DNA from: Echinarachnius parma
Lineage: Eukaryota > Echinodermata > Echinoidea > Clypeasteroida > Echinarachniidae
Length of the DNA stretch: 64,000 bases
Assembly (NCBI GenBank): GCA_037951105.1
Contig: JBAMJV010003796.1
Location: 135,001-199,000 of the forward strand
Direction: 5' to 3'
The translations under genes were made by a program, and so were the position numbers. Shown in pieces: positions 11,996 to 24,177 of this stretch. Each line of letters opens with the position of its first letter. Positions within the stretch are counted from its first letter, which is position 1. Under the pieces are notes generated by a model that saw nothing but the letters and a program-made list of their open reading frames with translations, had not been told where the DNA came from and did not search any database.

Positions 11996-12765
11996 TAGTC
12001 AGGTTCACTATGTCGAAATTTTAGCTTTCGTAAACTTTTTTTGGGGATTTGTAGACCCATACATTTTTGGAATCTGTATAGTATAAGAAGTCAGAAAACC
12101 AATGTTTACAATTTGCCGGAAGCATTTATGGCGGCCATCTTGGATTTTCAAAATGGCCGCCATAACAATACGTGTTTCTCATTATCTCAGCTTCCAGGTG
12201 GCCTAGAGTAATGATTTGAACGACTAAACATATGTTTTCATGGATGGGGAAGACAATGGTACAATGTTAAATAAGATCAACACAACCACAAAGAGGCCAT
12301 CTTGGATTTTCAAAATGGCCGCCTTGAAAATCAGTTTTTTTCAATATTTCAGGATTCAAGTGGCTTAGAGTCATGATTTTAACGGCTAAACATATGTTTT
12401 CAGGGATGGGGAAGACAGTGGTACAATGTAAAATAAGATAAACATAACCACAAAGCGGCCATCTTGGATTTTCAAAATGGCCGCCTTGAAAATCAGTGTT
12501 ATTCAATATTTCAGCATTCAAGTGGCTTAAAGTCCTGATTTTAATGGCTAAACATACATTTTCAGGGATGAGGAAACTGGTGAACATTGTAAAATAAGTT
12601 AAACATAACCACGAAGCGGCCATCTTGAATTTTCAAAATGGCCGCTTTGAAAATCTCTGTTTCTCAATATCTCAGCATCCAATAGACTTAAATGCATTAT
12701 TTCCACGGCTAAACATACATTTTCGTACATGAGGAAGCCAGTGGTATAAAGTTTTAAAAAGCTTG

Positions 12766-13940
12766 CATAACAATATAGCAGTTTATCTTGTTCACCTTAT
12801 TATAATGTTTTTTAATAATGGCTCGGCACTTTTATGTGAAGCAAGTCATAATTTGATAATGCCTAGGCCGCTTCTTGGACAAATTTATAGCAAAATCTTT
12901 GCATGTCATAATCATCATCATGATCATTACTATCACTGGTCGGCAACATGTCATTCCGAGAGTCCTCGTCATTCTAGCACTGAGTTCATGCTGAACTATG
13001 CATGGTAAATTATTGGTCCTACAAGAGCATCAATGTTGAACAGTCTTCTCTGCACTGGCATCTCACCATCTCGATGATGGCTCTGAAGGTTGGGAGGACC
13101 GGATTTACCTGATAAGCTGATGTGTCCTTGTAGAAGTCATGCTGCAGTGGATCCAGGAACGACTGCTGAGCAAGGCTTTCTTGACCTCATAATGTGGCCC
13201 GGATCTGGACTCAGTGAATGTGCTGCTTGGAACAACTCGGGGATGCAATATCAATGCCCTTTACTGCGTATGCAGTACAGACGAATGTAGAAAGTGATGA
13301 CAGCCGATCTTCAGTGACTTCAGCGGCAACTAAAAGCAACTACAGTGCATTGATGACTTCTCCACCTGTTGAGGTAGACTTGCAGCATGGTTGCCTTGCC
13401 TATATGCAAGAGAACCGTCCTGTGTTACCTGCCCCTTTGATTGCCTGATAGGCTAGAATAGCATTTGCATTTCTGGACCAAGAGCTGCCTATATTGGCTG
13501 TACTTGGACTACTCCGGAAGGCATCGAAGGCATCGGTGCACACGGGCAAACAACCAATCAACGGGACGCCGGCCAATCGGCGTGTTCCGTTGTCGACCTA
13601 TCAGGAACGCAATCGCTCATGCGAGATTGTGATGTTGGGAGCCACGGTAGAGCATAAAAGCCGAGTGTCTACATTCGATATTATCATTTGACAAAGTATT
13701 GCAGTAGCATACGAAACGTCATGATCGTTTAGATTCCTAGTTTGACATTGCGAGACAAACGAATATCATTAGCGATATTATTTCCGATACTATATCCGCA
13801 ATGGATTATATATTTACTAGTATTCGTTTTCTTTCAAACTTTCACAAATCTTTCAATTGTATTTTACAATGATATTGATATAGGATTGAAGTCTCAAATG
13901 TCATTTTGTGCAATATCTGACACTTTACAGGTATGACTTT
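12766..13940. other. Core of the foldback element, no recognised ORF
   Basis: A more GC-balanced core than its surroundings, with several short open frames (up to 81 codons) on the plus strand and none recognisable. It could be decayed coding DNA of an autonomous relative, but both strands contain many stops. An imperfect hairpin lies near 13559-13590. The right edge is a piece of MITE family D. Confidence 0.4.
13825..13938. mobile_element. MITE family D fragment D4
   Basis: Matches the right part of copy D1: GGATTGAAGTCTCAAATGTC, CAATATCTGACACTTTACAG, then GACT followed by TTAA (13939-13942). The left part of the element is not recognisable. It lies at the core/arm boundary of the foldback element. 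Confidence 0.7.
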
Positions 13941-14872
13941 AAGCTTACTTTACTTTAAACCACTGGCTTCCTCATTTTGAAAATGTACGTTTACCAATTA
14001 AAATCATGACTCTAAGCCACTTGGATGCTGAAATAGTGAGAAAAAACGTATTTTCAAGGTGGACATTTTGAAAATCCAAGATGGCCACTTTTGGGAAATG
14101 TTTAGATTCATTTACATTGTACCATGCACTGGTTTCCTAATCCCTGAAAATGTATGTTTAGCCGTTAAAATCATGACTTTAAGCCACTTGCATGCTGAAA
14201 TAGTGAAACAAAACGCATTTTCGTGGCCATTTTGAAAATCCAAGATGGCCGCTTTGTGGTTGTGTGTAGCTTACGGTATTTTTATTCATACCACTGGCTT
14301 CCAAATCCCTGAAAATGTATGTTTAGCCATTAAAATCATGACTCTAGGCCACTTAGATGCTGAGATATTGAAAAACACTGATTTTCAAGTTGGCCATTTT
14401 GAAAATCCAAGATGGCCGCTTTGTGGAACCTTATGTTTGACTAATTTTACATTGTACCACTGGCCTCCTAGTCCCTGAAAATGGATGTTTAGCCGTTAAA
14501 ATCATGACTCTAGGCCACATGAATGCTAAAATATTGAAAAACACTGATTTTCAAGGCGGCCATTTTGAAAATCCAAGATGGCCGCTTTGTGGTTATGTTT
14601 ATCTTATTTTACATTGTACCACTGTCTTTCCCATCCCTGAAAACATATGTTTAGCCATTAAAATCATTACTCTAGGCCACCTGGAAGCCGAGATAATGAG
14701 AAACACCTATTGTTATGGCGGCCATTTTGAAAATCCAAGATGGCCGCCATAAATGCTTCCGGCAAATTGTAAACATTGGTTTTCTGACTTCTTATACTAT
14801 ACAGATACCAAAAATGTATAGGTTTACAAATCCCCCAAAAAAGTTTACAACTTTACATAGTGAACCTGACTA

Positions 14873-16176
14873 TTTGGGTATTTGGTAAATCTACATGGCG
14901 TGAACAAGGGATTAACATGGTCGACTATTTCTTCACTTTCATTTTATATAGACTCGAATAAAAAAAAGTATGAACAAACAATACCTTAATTTAACACAAC
15001 CTAGTACTATAACATTGAACGAATAGGCAATAATGTAAAATACCCGATAATGACAGCTGAACCTCAAAATAATGTAACACGCTCTAATTGGAATGTCATG
15101 ACGATAAAAGTATCTTCCCTACTATCATGTTAGGGGTATCTGATAAATCCAGTTGGCGTGAACAAGGGATTAACATGGATGACTATTACCTCACTTTAAT
15201 TTTATATAGACTCGAATTAAAACAATATGTGAAAAAAATACCTCAATCTAACACAACTTAGTACTATAAAAGTAAATGCCTGAGGCTCGAATAACGAAAA
15301 ATGTGCAATAATAATACCTTAATTTTAACACACTTAAATTAGTGCTTTCAATATTGAATGGATGGGAAAGTATAAAATACCCAATTATAACTTACAGCTG
15401 AACCTCGCAATGTCACACGCTCTTGGCTGTCATTTTCTGGGTCTCTGATAAATCCAGTTGGCGTGAACAAGGGATTAACATGGCTACTTCACTTTCATTT
15501 TATACAGACTCAAATAAAACAATATTTAAAAACACTAATTGAATTCAACACAACTTCGTACTATATTACAAGTGAACGAATGTAAAAGATGAACCTCACA
15601 TTTGGTATTTGGTATTTGGGTATTTGGTAAATCTAGTTGGCTCGAACAAGGGATTATGGTTGACTTGACTATTATTACTTCACTTTCATTTTATATAGAC
15701 TCGAATAAAAAAAAGTATGAACAAACAATACCTTAATTTAACACAACCTAGTACTATAACATTGAACGAATAGGCAATAATGTAAAATACCCGATAATGA
15801 CAGCGGAACCTCAAAATAATGTAACACGCTCTTGGAATGTCATGAATATAACAGTATCTTCCATACTGTCATGTTTGGGGTATTCGGTAAATCTAGCTGG
15901 CGTGAACAAGGGATTAACGTGGATGACTATTACTTCACTTTTTATATAGCCGGACTCTAATAAAAAAATAAAAAAAGGTATGAACTAACAATACCTTAAT
16001 TTAACACAACTTAGTACTATAACATTGAACGAATAGGCAATAATGTAAATTACCCGATTTGAAAAGCTGAACCTCAAAATATCACACGCTATCGGGATAT
16101 CACGACGATAAAAGTATGATCCTTACTGGCATTTTATTTTATGTATTTGGTAAATCCAGCTGGCGTGTACATGGGA
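14873..16176. repeat. Satellite, right part
   Basis: Marker block copies near 14882, 15140, 15448, 15627, 15889 and 16149, most 258-308 bp apart with one short unit of about 179 bp. Same family as 10930-11995. It ends where MITE B1 begins. Confidence 0.85.
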
Positions 16177-16180
16177 TTAA

Positions 16181-16551
16181 AGGGATCTAGTAACTTTGTT
16201 GACATGTGCAAAAAGTGATGAATGGTTGATGCAATGTATATTGTTGTTATCTCATATGTCCACAGGGTATTGTGTGAAAATTTCAAGTCAAATGGACATT
16301 GCATGGCCAAGTAATGAGCGAAAATGCAAAGTGATATTCACTAACTCACTGCACTCACTTTGTACACATAAGAAAAACTCCCCCGGAGTTTTTCTTATCT
16401 GAATACTTCGATCGTACATATCTTTGTAACGAAAGGGAAATTTGAAAAACCGAAACCTGTCCCATGATTTTATTATTAATACGAATACAACAAGGTATGA
16501 GGTATAATTAAAATTTTATTTTGAGGATTTGGACAATGTTACTAAGTCCCT
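16181..16551 (+). mobile_element. TTAA-flanked MITE family B, copy B1
   Basis: A 371-bp element with ends AGGGATCTAGTAACTTTGT and ACAATGTTACTAAGTCCCT (inverted repeats with mismatches), flanked by TTAA at 16177-16180 and 16552-16555. Near the centre is a perfect 14-bp stem (ATAAGAAAAACTCC) with a CCC loop at 16368-16398. Copies B2 (33576) and B3 (35187) share the arms. No coding capacity. Confidence 0.92.
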
Positions 16552-16559
16552 TTAAGAGG

Positions 16560-16870
16560 GCCAGGATGGTTGCTACTTGTAACTTTGTTAACGCCGTTTC
16601 AACTTCCGTAATGGTGTCAGTTTGTTTTACAGTGTTTCTATAACAACAACAAAATGTTGCAACATAGGTTCCGTTTTCTTGTGAAAGCTTTTATTATGAA
16701 AGACATAATAACTTTCTGTCCGTTATTTACACTTTTGTAATGGGGTGATAAACACGGCTTTATACATAACGAGTTGCAACAAATGTTTCTCGTGTAAGCT
16801 TCTATTACGATGGACAAAGTAGTTTTCATGTTTGTTTTGGACACTTCTGTAAATTGTAGGGGGTTAACAA
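16560..16870. repeat. Two-copy repeat, about 140-bp unit
   Basis: CCGTTTCAACTTCCGTAATGG, GTTGCAACA, TTCTTGTGAAAGCTTTTATTA in the first copy are matched by CCGTTATTTACACTTTTGTA, GTTGCAACA and CTCGTGTAAGCTTCTATTA in the second. A related block, TTTCGCAATGGTGTCAGTTT, occurs near 11503 in the satellite. Confidence 0.65.
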
Positions 16871-16935
16871 GTTGTTTCCATGGTTTTATATCGTATACAT
16901 GTGCCGTAGATTAACAGCAAGGTAATCACATTTAA

Positions 16936-17336
16936 AGGGTACCACCACCCACAAATAATATTCTTATAAATGAAAGGTAACATCTTTAGTATTCCATTAC
17001 ATCAACAAGTTCATAAAAATATGATTCCAGAAAAAAATATATAATTGGAAAACGCATCACCATTCTAAAGCATGTACGAGACTACTTTGTCCAGAGCGAA
17101 CGAATCGCCCGGGATTATATTGTCTCCAAACGTACGCGTGAATAGCATTGGCGCACTCGCAAATGTTTGGCCCGTACGGAACCAGGAAATAGTAGTGGTT
17201 CCGTAAGTTGTGGAAATTAATTGCTTTGTTTATGAATTTCACAACCCTTTGCAAAATGTTGAGTATCTATATTTTGATATCACAAAACGGTACCAAAACA
17301 TATAATTATGTGTTGTTCTTAGCCTGGTGGTCCCCT
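16936..17336. mobile_element. TTAA-flanked MITE family E
   Basis: A 401-bp element with ends AGGGTACCACCA and TGGTGGTCCCCT. TTAA precedes it (16932-16935) and TTGA follows (17337-17340). A 10-bp stem, TACGGAACCA with TGGTTCCGTA, lies near the middle (17175-17205, 11-nt loop). Only copy seen. Open frames of 65-66 codons in it are not convincing. Confidence 0.75.
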
Positions 17337-17473
17337 TTGAATTTATTCAAAACTTGGCCAACACTTCTGATGTGCTATATACCATGTACACCTTGGCAAC
17401 TATTCTGAGGCGCCGAAAAGGAATCGAATTCAATGCAAAACTTTGTGAACAATGGTAGAAATAGTGTGATTAA

Positions 17474-17931
17474 AGGGCAATGAAACCCAAGCTAATATGT
17501 CCATATATTCCTATGGGGAACTCAAATTGGCAACGCACTCTGATAAGTGTGTGGACAACTCCCCATATGTTTTGTACACAAATATTCCCATTTTTACAGT
17601 TTTCTTCATACATGTTTCCATTCCCCCAACTCATGATATGTTATGTATAAAAGCATTCTACAAAACATATGTTGAACTCGAACGAAGGGTAAACATACAT
17701 TTTGAGAAAATTGAACAAAACTGAAATGTTGTGTACAAAATGTATGGGGAGTTGTCCACAACTTTGCCAGAGCGTGTTGCCAATTTGAGTCACTCGAAGA
17801 AATACACGACTCTTTTCAAAGAGCCATAGTTTTCTTATTTCCTTACCGATTGTGCTCAAATGTTCAGATACTATTCATTATATGTAGCGTATTATAGTGT
17901 ATACAACAATTTGTCTGGATTTCATTGTCCT
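17474..17931. mobile_element. TTAA-flanked foldback MITE family C, copy C1
   Basis: Ends AGGGCAATGAAACCCA and TGGATTTCATTGTCCT, flanked by TTAA at 17470-17473 and 17932-17935. Long imperfect inverted arms follow: CAAATTGGCAACGCACTCTG on the left matches AGCGTGTTGCCAATTTGAG on the right, and GTGGACAACTCCCCAT matches ATGGGGAGTTGTCCAC. Both arms carry a 72-75-codon open frame because they are inverted copies; I do not call a gene. Copy C2 is at 36875-37431. Confidence 0.9.
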
Positions 17932-17984
17932 TTAAGGGAGATCCACAATCATTGCAAAATATGATACACGCTGATTTATTTTAA

Positions 17985-18400
17985 ATGGATAGTTGACTTT
18001 TGGTAAAGAGGGCGCTTCAAGAACATTTTTGTTTTCCTGTGAGGTAATGAAAAACTGAGTGTCAAATTTGAAAGAGCATACAATTTTAATGACAGAACAA
18101 ATACAATTCTTACAATTTTTCAAAAAATTACAAAAGAGATTTTTAGATAGTTTTTGATGATATCTCTATCTAATCATTATTTAAAAAAAACTTCCCATGC
18201 ATTTTTTTGGATACAAAATGGTTAAAACTAATGCGTCTTTAGAGATCGCCCTCTTGTGTTTAACCGGCTCTTTAAAAAAAATGAGAACATGCTTCTTACT
18301 TATTAGTTTGTTATTTTGTATACCTTTTGAGCATGGTAGATGTTTAAGTATTAGTTTGTAATGTTATGGTGCAGGTTTTGGTAACTAAAATTCAGAATGA
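17985..18400 (+). mobile_element. MITE family A, copy A3 (internal deletion, right end lost)
   Basis: Starts after TTAA (17981-17984) with ATGGATAGTTGACTTTTGGT, a mutated family A end. It contains the AATGAAAAACTGAGTGTCAA and GAGCATGGTAG blocks. The central palindrome and its flanks are deleted between about 18100 and 18120. The right terminal repeat is missing after GGTAACTAAAATTCAG. Confidence 0.8.
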
Positions 18401-21400
18401 TTAATTGTATGAAGTTTATGGAAGAATGCAGGGAAGATGTTTGCTTCAGTATAATAGAATCAGGGTGCTTTTAAATATGACGAATTTGACACTTTCTTGT
18501 CTTAAAATCCAGGCTTCTGCCTTTAGAAGCATACGGAGAAGGGCAATATGTATTTATGACGCTTTGGAGCATGTAGCTAATAACGCAACAGTGATATGGT
18601 CGTGTGAGTAATACATTTAACAATTTCTTTAGTAAATATTGAAAATGAATAAACATTATTAACAGGTAAATAACCTTTTCATGGTACCTCGAAACATTAT
18701 AGTGCATTAGTGTTTGTGTTAACATGGTTAAGGAATATCGAGTAGGACCATGTTTATCATAATTCGTCAGTTCTGATTGATCCGATTTGACATGTATGGC
18801 GTGAAAATGGTGAACATGTGATTTGAATTGTTATAACAGTCATGTATATATAACATCGCATAATCTTTTGTTTCATCAAGGTGTTTTATATCTTCCAGGT
18901 ATGTTTTAGCATGAATAATGCGTTCGTATCTTTCAGCAATTATAAGTCAGTTCAGGGTATTTTATATCTTCGAGGGATTAGGAACAAGTGGTTCGTCTTA
19001 ATTCTTTAAGCTCCTCAATTGGGGAATCGAAAGCCCCCGAAATCTTGTCTGTTCGACAGGTGTCGACAATTACCTATCGTGTATGTCCTTGGGTCGAGGC
19101 CTGCTTCGGGGGTACTAGACGCTTCATACGGTAACTGGTGAAAACACTTACTATTAGCCACTTACAACATCGAATCTCAAAATGGTGAAATTGGGAAACG
19201 AAATTAGTTTTAGGGAATTAAAGATTATCATATTAGGAATATTCAATTAGACCGTCGATGGTTACATTTGAGTGTACATGTACTACACCGCGTATGGTGC
19301 TTTGGCGGGGCGTTGCGCATGCAAATTAATTATTATTATAACAAATTAGTACATTTTACTTGTTTGTTAAAATGTAATAGGTTGGTAAATTATGTGCATT
19401 CTTTTTATTATTATTGAAATCTAATTATTATCCCTTGTTTTATTACCGTTATCATTGATGATTCTTGTTATTGTAATTTCTATCATAATTATAATCTAAA
19501 TATGCATTTATAATATGAATTTGAAAGGGGAAACAAGACGAATTTGAAATAGGGCGTGTTTTAGCTATTATTCAGTATTTGTGGCAGTAAAAGTGCTATT
19601 ATCTCTGTTTGACCGAAAAGGGAAAAGTTTCAAGCTTATCCAGTCATACAGAATAGGGACGGTAAAACAATGACCGATCTATAGCTATATAGTGATTGGT
19701 AAAACAAAACATTTAAACGAAACATTGCTTGAAAATAAACACGTCATTCGAGAAGAAAAAAAAGTTACTCTGGATTTGTTCAACTTTATTCTAAATTTAA
19801 AGACTTTTCATGGCCATTCATAAGCATTTTGGCACGTACATATGTCATAGTTGTCTGTTTGTTACGTGTTTCTGTTTTGCTTGAAAGTCATCATGCAGAG
19901 TACGGTCTGTTTAATTTGGACGGAACGTGATGATTGTTTGGACTATTTCACGACTTATGCCAATTTTTGAAGAGTTACATGATAAAGTGATTATAATTGT
20001 GATAATGGAATTAAAGGAATTAACGCGTACCTAGAGATGTAGGACGTTAAACAAATGTCCGTTAGAGAAGTAAATTCAAATTATTTGTATAACGCAATTA
20101 ATAGTTTTCTCAGTTAGGATGTGTTTATATTCATATTCAACAAAATTGTTTATGTACTCTCGAATTAAAACAAAATATACATGCAGTATCTTTTATAAGT
20201 GCCAAGTCATTATAAGTTAAATACGCATACATTATGTAATTTATTACAATATGGTATATTTTATTTATGCTTTTTAAATATATATTAATTTATTTATTAA
20301 TTTATTTTTGTATTTTTTTTCAATATTTCATGTATGTATTATTGTATGTATTTGTTTACATTTTTTGTTGATTGATTTATTGATTTAATTATGTATTTAT
20401 TTATCATTTCAGCTGTTGCCATGGTAGTTACAATAATTGGACACTTACAACAATTGCAAGTGTTTTATGAAACGGGGCACTGATCTGTCTTCCACTGTCA
20501 ACTTCTTTTGAAAAATATTGAATTATTACTTGGAAATGTACGGTGAATTATGCAACGCGACCACACCCAACAAACAGTTACACTCTTCAGCTATTATATC
20601 TTCTCCTTCATTATGAATATGATCCATGCAATACTTTTTTAATTATTCACAATAAAAAGTGCCAACAGTTATATTTAACACCTATAGTACAAGTAATGTA
20701 TATTTTAAATCGCATGATTGTTTTCCTTTGGCTTTGCATATTCAAGATCTATGCCGTTGTTAATTTGTTTAACGTAATTTGTTTAATGTCATTTCCTAAA
20801 AAACTAATCATGTTTACAACATTTTGTTCTTGAACAGGATACAAAGGTGAGGTAAAAAGTTAATGTCACGTCAACCGCTTTTAATACAAGATCATTAAAA
20901 ACAAAATATTATAAGGCTAACAAACTAAATGACAATGACATCACCAATGCCAACACGAATGAGAGACAGCATATCCTTCAATACCTAGTAGATTAGCCAA
21001 GAAGATTATAATTGATGTGGGGACCTCGGAAGGGGCTAAATCCAATCAATTATTACTCATTACTTTTATTAATTTATTTTCATATAATATTTTACATGCT
21101 TTATCATATACATGTACGGTATGTATGAAACCGTGTTAAATTATAATGATTAAATTAAACTATAATTTAATGAACAGTTAATTTCTATAAAGAATGTTAC
21201 AGTAAACTTTAATATGTTATTATGTCGTCCATATAATCTGAAAGTCATGCGCTTTTTGAAAATGTTTTTCTTGATATTTCATTCGTTTGTTTTTTGCTCA
21301 AGCATGTCAAACAACATTTAATAAACCATTATAGGAATAAGCATTGGTATCGCATGTTTCTACTTCATGTCGATTTCTCTCCGTTTACGAAATATGTAAT

Positions 21401-22069
21401 TATGCAATATGATATTTAGCTATAATATTAAAGGGTTCTTGATCTAAACTTTACATGCACATAATATTGCATAACGACTAGTTTTTCAAAAACTTATTTA
21501 AAAACTATCACGTGTCTTTAATCTGTATTTCGCAAAATAATCTTTATATTGGCTCAATAAACGTTTTACCTAAATGCGATGACTTCCGAAAGGTATCACA
21601 AGGCTTTACTTTTGATTTCGCAAGATGTAACCATATCTGTAATAATCAAACAGGTCAAGTTCAAAGGTCACTGTTAGTTATCCTGTATTGCAACATTTTA
21701 ATGGTACAAATACATCGCAATTATCAGGTAATTATAATTTACCCAACGTGCTACTGGCATGACTGGTAGTAGCACAGCGAGGAATAAACCGAATCGAAAT
21801 GCCGGGGGTGGGGGGGGGGGGGGGGGGGGGGGGTAGTAGGGGATATGCCCAACATAAATTATTAGTTTCTGGTGTTATAATTATATAGGTTTTGGAGTCA
21901 AGATATACATCACAAGCGGGACAAGGAGTAATATAAGACGTGAGCCGCAAGACAATTATTTTATTTGTGGTATTACGTTTATGTGAAACTGTTACAGTAC
22001 AGGCGCGTTCGATCAATTACATTATGACCATTAACGTCGTAGGCAACCCCATTTTAATCAGCACCATCC
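18401..22069. other. Long AT-rich non-coding stretch
   Basis: I see no gene, repeat family or RNA in this 3.6 kb. It holds TTTATT-rich DNA near 20260-20410 and a poly-G run at about 21808-21832. TTAAAGGG at about 21428 resembles a MITE end, but no partner end was found. Confidence 0.5.
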
Positions 22070-22150
22070 GAGGGACGCAGCGTAGGTTTCGAACCCGGCG
22101 GGCCGAATTCCGCAAAGAGAAGAGCTCTTACCCCTAGACCAGAAGACGTA
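22070..22150 (-). repeat. tRNA-derived SINE-like segment
   Basis: On the minus strand GGTCTAGGGGTAAGAGCT (A-box-like; plus 22123-22140) precedes CGGGTTCGAAACC (B box; plus 22085-22097) at a tRNA-like distance. Acceptor stem pairing is poor, so a SINE head or tRNA pseudogene is more likely than a tRNA gene. Confidence 0.45.
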
Positions 22151-22673
22151 CCCTTTGTTGGATATTCTGTTTTAAATATAAATATATTATATGGTTTATA
22201 AAATGTTCCTCCCACTGGGCGGAATCAGATGGGGGGGGGGGGGGGGGGGGGGGTAAGAAGTCCAACTTGGGAGAGGGGGTGGGGTAGTTCGTCGGGGCGG
22301 AGGCATCCCACCTTCCCCATAATTATTCATAGTCTAACTGCTACCGGTACCGTTAATATCTTTGCTTTGTGAAGATAAAGTCCAAAAGTCGACATAAATT
22401 ACTATAATCAAGTACCGCTTTGGCTTTGACTAGCCGTAACTGGCCTTCCTCGATAACAGATATAAAAAAAAGGATGAGTCATAAAGGGAACTACTCGTAC
22501 TTTGTCATAGAAAAGGGAAAAGAGAAGATTATAGAAAAATAATCTTTCAGTGAATTCATATAAAATTTGTAACGTAATCGCCTTGCCCAATAAACCGGTA
22601 GGTATTGCTCAATAGGATTACCATAAAGCTCCACTTCGTGTTATACATATTTGAATATCTAACGTATGCTTAA
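22151..22673. other. Non-coding, poly-G run
   Basis: A G run at about 22232-22253 with G-rich flanks to 22300, then unremarkable DNA. Nothing else recognised. Confidence 0.55.
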
Positions 22674-23749
22674 AGGGATAGTTGAGTTCTGGTAGAGAGA
22701 GTACAGTTTTAGTAAAACTGAATTTTAGTAACCAAAACCTGCACCATTACATGACAAACTAATACTTATAACTCCACCATGCTCAAAAGGAATTAAAAAA
22801 TTACAAACGACTAAGTTAAAGGGGTAGTTTAGTTTTGGTAAGGCTGAACTTAAGTAGCCAAAACCTGCACAGTAACATTATAAACTAATAGTTATAACTC
22901 CACCATGCTCGAAAGGTATACAAAATTACAAATGACTAAGTAAAAAGCCTGTTATCATTCAAAAAGAGCCATTGAAACACAAGAGGGCGCCTTTTAAAAA
23001 GGCATTGGTTTCAACCATTTTTCATACAAAATTATGCATGTGATGTTTTATTGATATAATGATTAAATAGCGAGATCATCAACAACTATTTAAAAAACGC
23101 TTTTGAAAATTTTTGAAAAAAGTGCAAGCATTTTTAAATTTTTTTCTAAAAATCATCTAATTATTTGGGCCCCAAATAATTATAAGATCAGATATATTTA
23201 TTGATATTTCAGCCGTTTCTAGGTCGATTTTGACCAAATAAAGTTTATTCTGCCATTAAAATTGCATGTTCTCTCAAATTCGACACTCAGTTTTTCATTA
23301 CCTCACAATGAAATTGTGCATTAATGCCTGTTATCATTCAAAAGGAGCCGTTTAAACTAAAGAGGGCGCTTTAAAAAAACACATTTGTTTAAACCATTTT
23401 TAAATAAAATAATGTGCATGTGATGTTTCGTTGAAATAGTGATTAGAAAGAGAGATAATCAACATGATCAACAACTATCTAAAAACCTCTTTTGAAAAAT
23501 GTTGAAAAGAGGAAGCATTTAAAAAAAAATTTTAACGGCTGGTTCAAAATTATCGAATACTTGTGGAGCCCCACATTTATTACAAATGGATATGTTTATG
23601 GATATTTCAGCCGTTTCTGAACCGATTTTGATCAAATAAAGTTTATTCTGCCATTAAAATGGTATGCTCTTTCAAATTTGACACTCAGTTTTTCATTATC
23701 TCACAATTTTTTTTTGTAGCGCCCTCTCTACCAAAACTCAACTATCCCT
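22674..23749 (-). mobile_element. MITE family A, copy A4 outer (split by a second copy)
   Basis: Starts after TTAA (22670-22673) with AGGGATAGTTGAGTTCTGGT and ends CTCAACTATCCCT before TTAA (23750-23753). It is interrupted at 22816-23324 by another family A copy. Sequence on the two sides (CGACTAAG, then TGCCTGTTATCATTC) is contiguous in unbroken relatives such as 26934-26955. The outer centre, near 23568, is a degraded GTGGAGCCCCAC. Confidence 0.88.
22820..23320 (-). mobile_element. MITE family A, inner nested copy
   Basis: Begins AGGGGTAGTTTAGTTTTGGT after TTAA (22816-22819). It runs through the family interior to AATTCGACACTCAG and CATTACCTCACAA, then stops at a TTAA (23321-23324) without the expected terminal repeat, so its right tip is deleted or altered. 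The central palindrome is a perfect 12-bp stem TAATTATTTGGG with one unpaired base (23158-23182). Confidence 0.85.
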
Positions 23750-23753
23750 TTAA

Positions 23754-24177
23754 AGTGATCCATTAACTTAGTTTGTACAATTCAACCAAGAAATCACTTG
23801 GATCTTTCACACTTCTCTTGTACCTTGTTGTTTGGCTTATGGTGACAGAATAATGAAATTAGTTTTGATTTTTCAAAAGCTTCCCTAATTATGGATATAT
23901 TCAAGATTGAATTTAAAAGCGTCTATAATTTCCGACCGTAGCCAAGAGTATTTGACTTCGGATACTCAATCGTCCATAGTATCCGAATTCGGATACTTCA
24001 ACCCGAATGATCGGGACAAACATCAGAAATTGATTTTCTCTATTTTCATTAGGTAAACATTATTCCTGCCCTATATAAATCTCACTTGCCATTCTCAAGA
24101 ATCTTACACTGCAATTGGTAGATGATTGTAGTCTCAAATATTACTTTTTGGGAAAAATATAAAGTTAATGAATCTCT
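23754..24177. mobile_element. TTAA-flanked MITE family D, copy D2
   Basis: Starts AGTGATCCATTAACTTAG directly after the TTAA that ends MITE A4, and ends AAGTTAATGAATCTCT before TTAA (24178-24181). Interior matches D3 (CTTGTTGT.TGGCTT, ATGG.TACA or GTGACA). A hairpin TTCGGATACT/AGTATCCGAA (23957-23987) lies at the centre. Confidence 0.82.

Larger units (their letters stand above)
11996..14872. mobile_element. 2.9 kb foldback element with modular inverted arms
   Basis: The termini are exact inverted repeats of AGTCAGGTTCACTATG. The left arm (to about 12765) and right arm (from about 13940) are inverted copies of each other. Each is built from about 163-bp units holding GCGGCCATCTTGG..CAAAATGGCCGC: four in the left arm (12130, 12293, 12455, 12615) and five in the right (14059, 14224, 14391, 14555, 14717). 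An uninterrupted satellite unit at about 15601 shows what the target looked like; the target duplication looks like three or four bases (ATTT/TTT) and is ambiguous. Similar in plan to foldback elements described from sea urchin and Drosophila; no transposase recognised. Confidence 0.85.

Noticed and set aside
17497-17859. 72-75-codon open frames in MITE C1, similar to 36947-37165 in C2
   Set aside because: The conservation reflects copies of the same MITE and its inverted arms; the peptides have no known domain and the other arms are broken.
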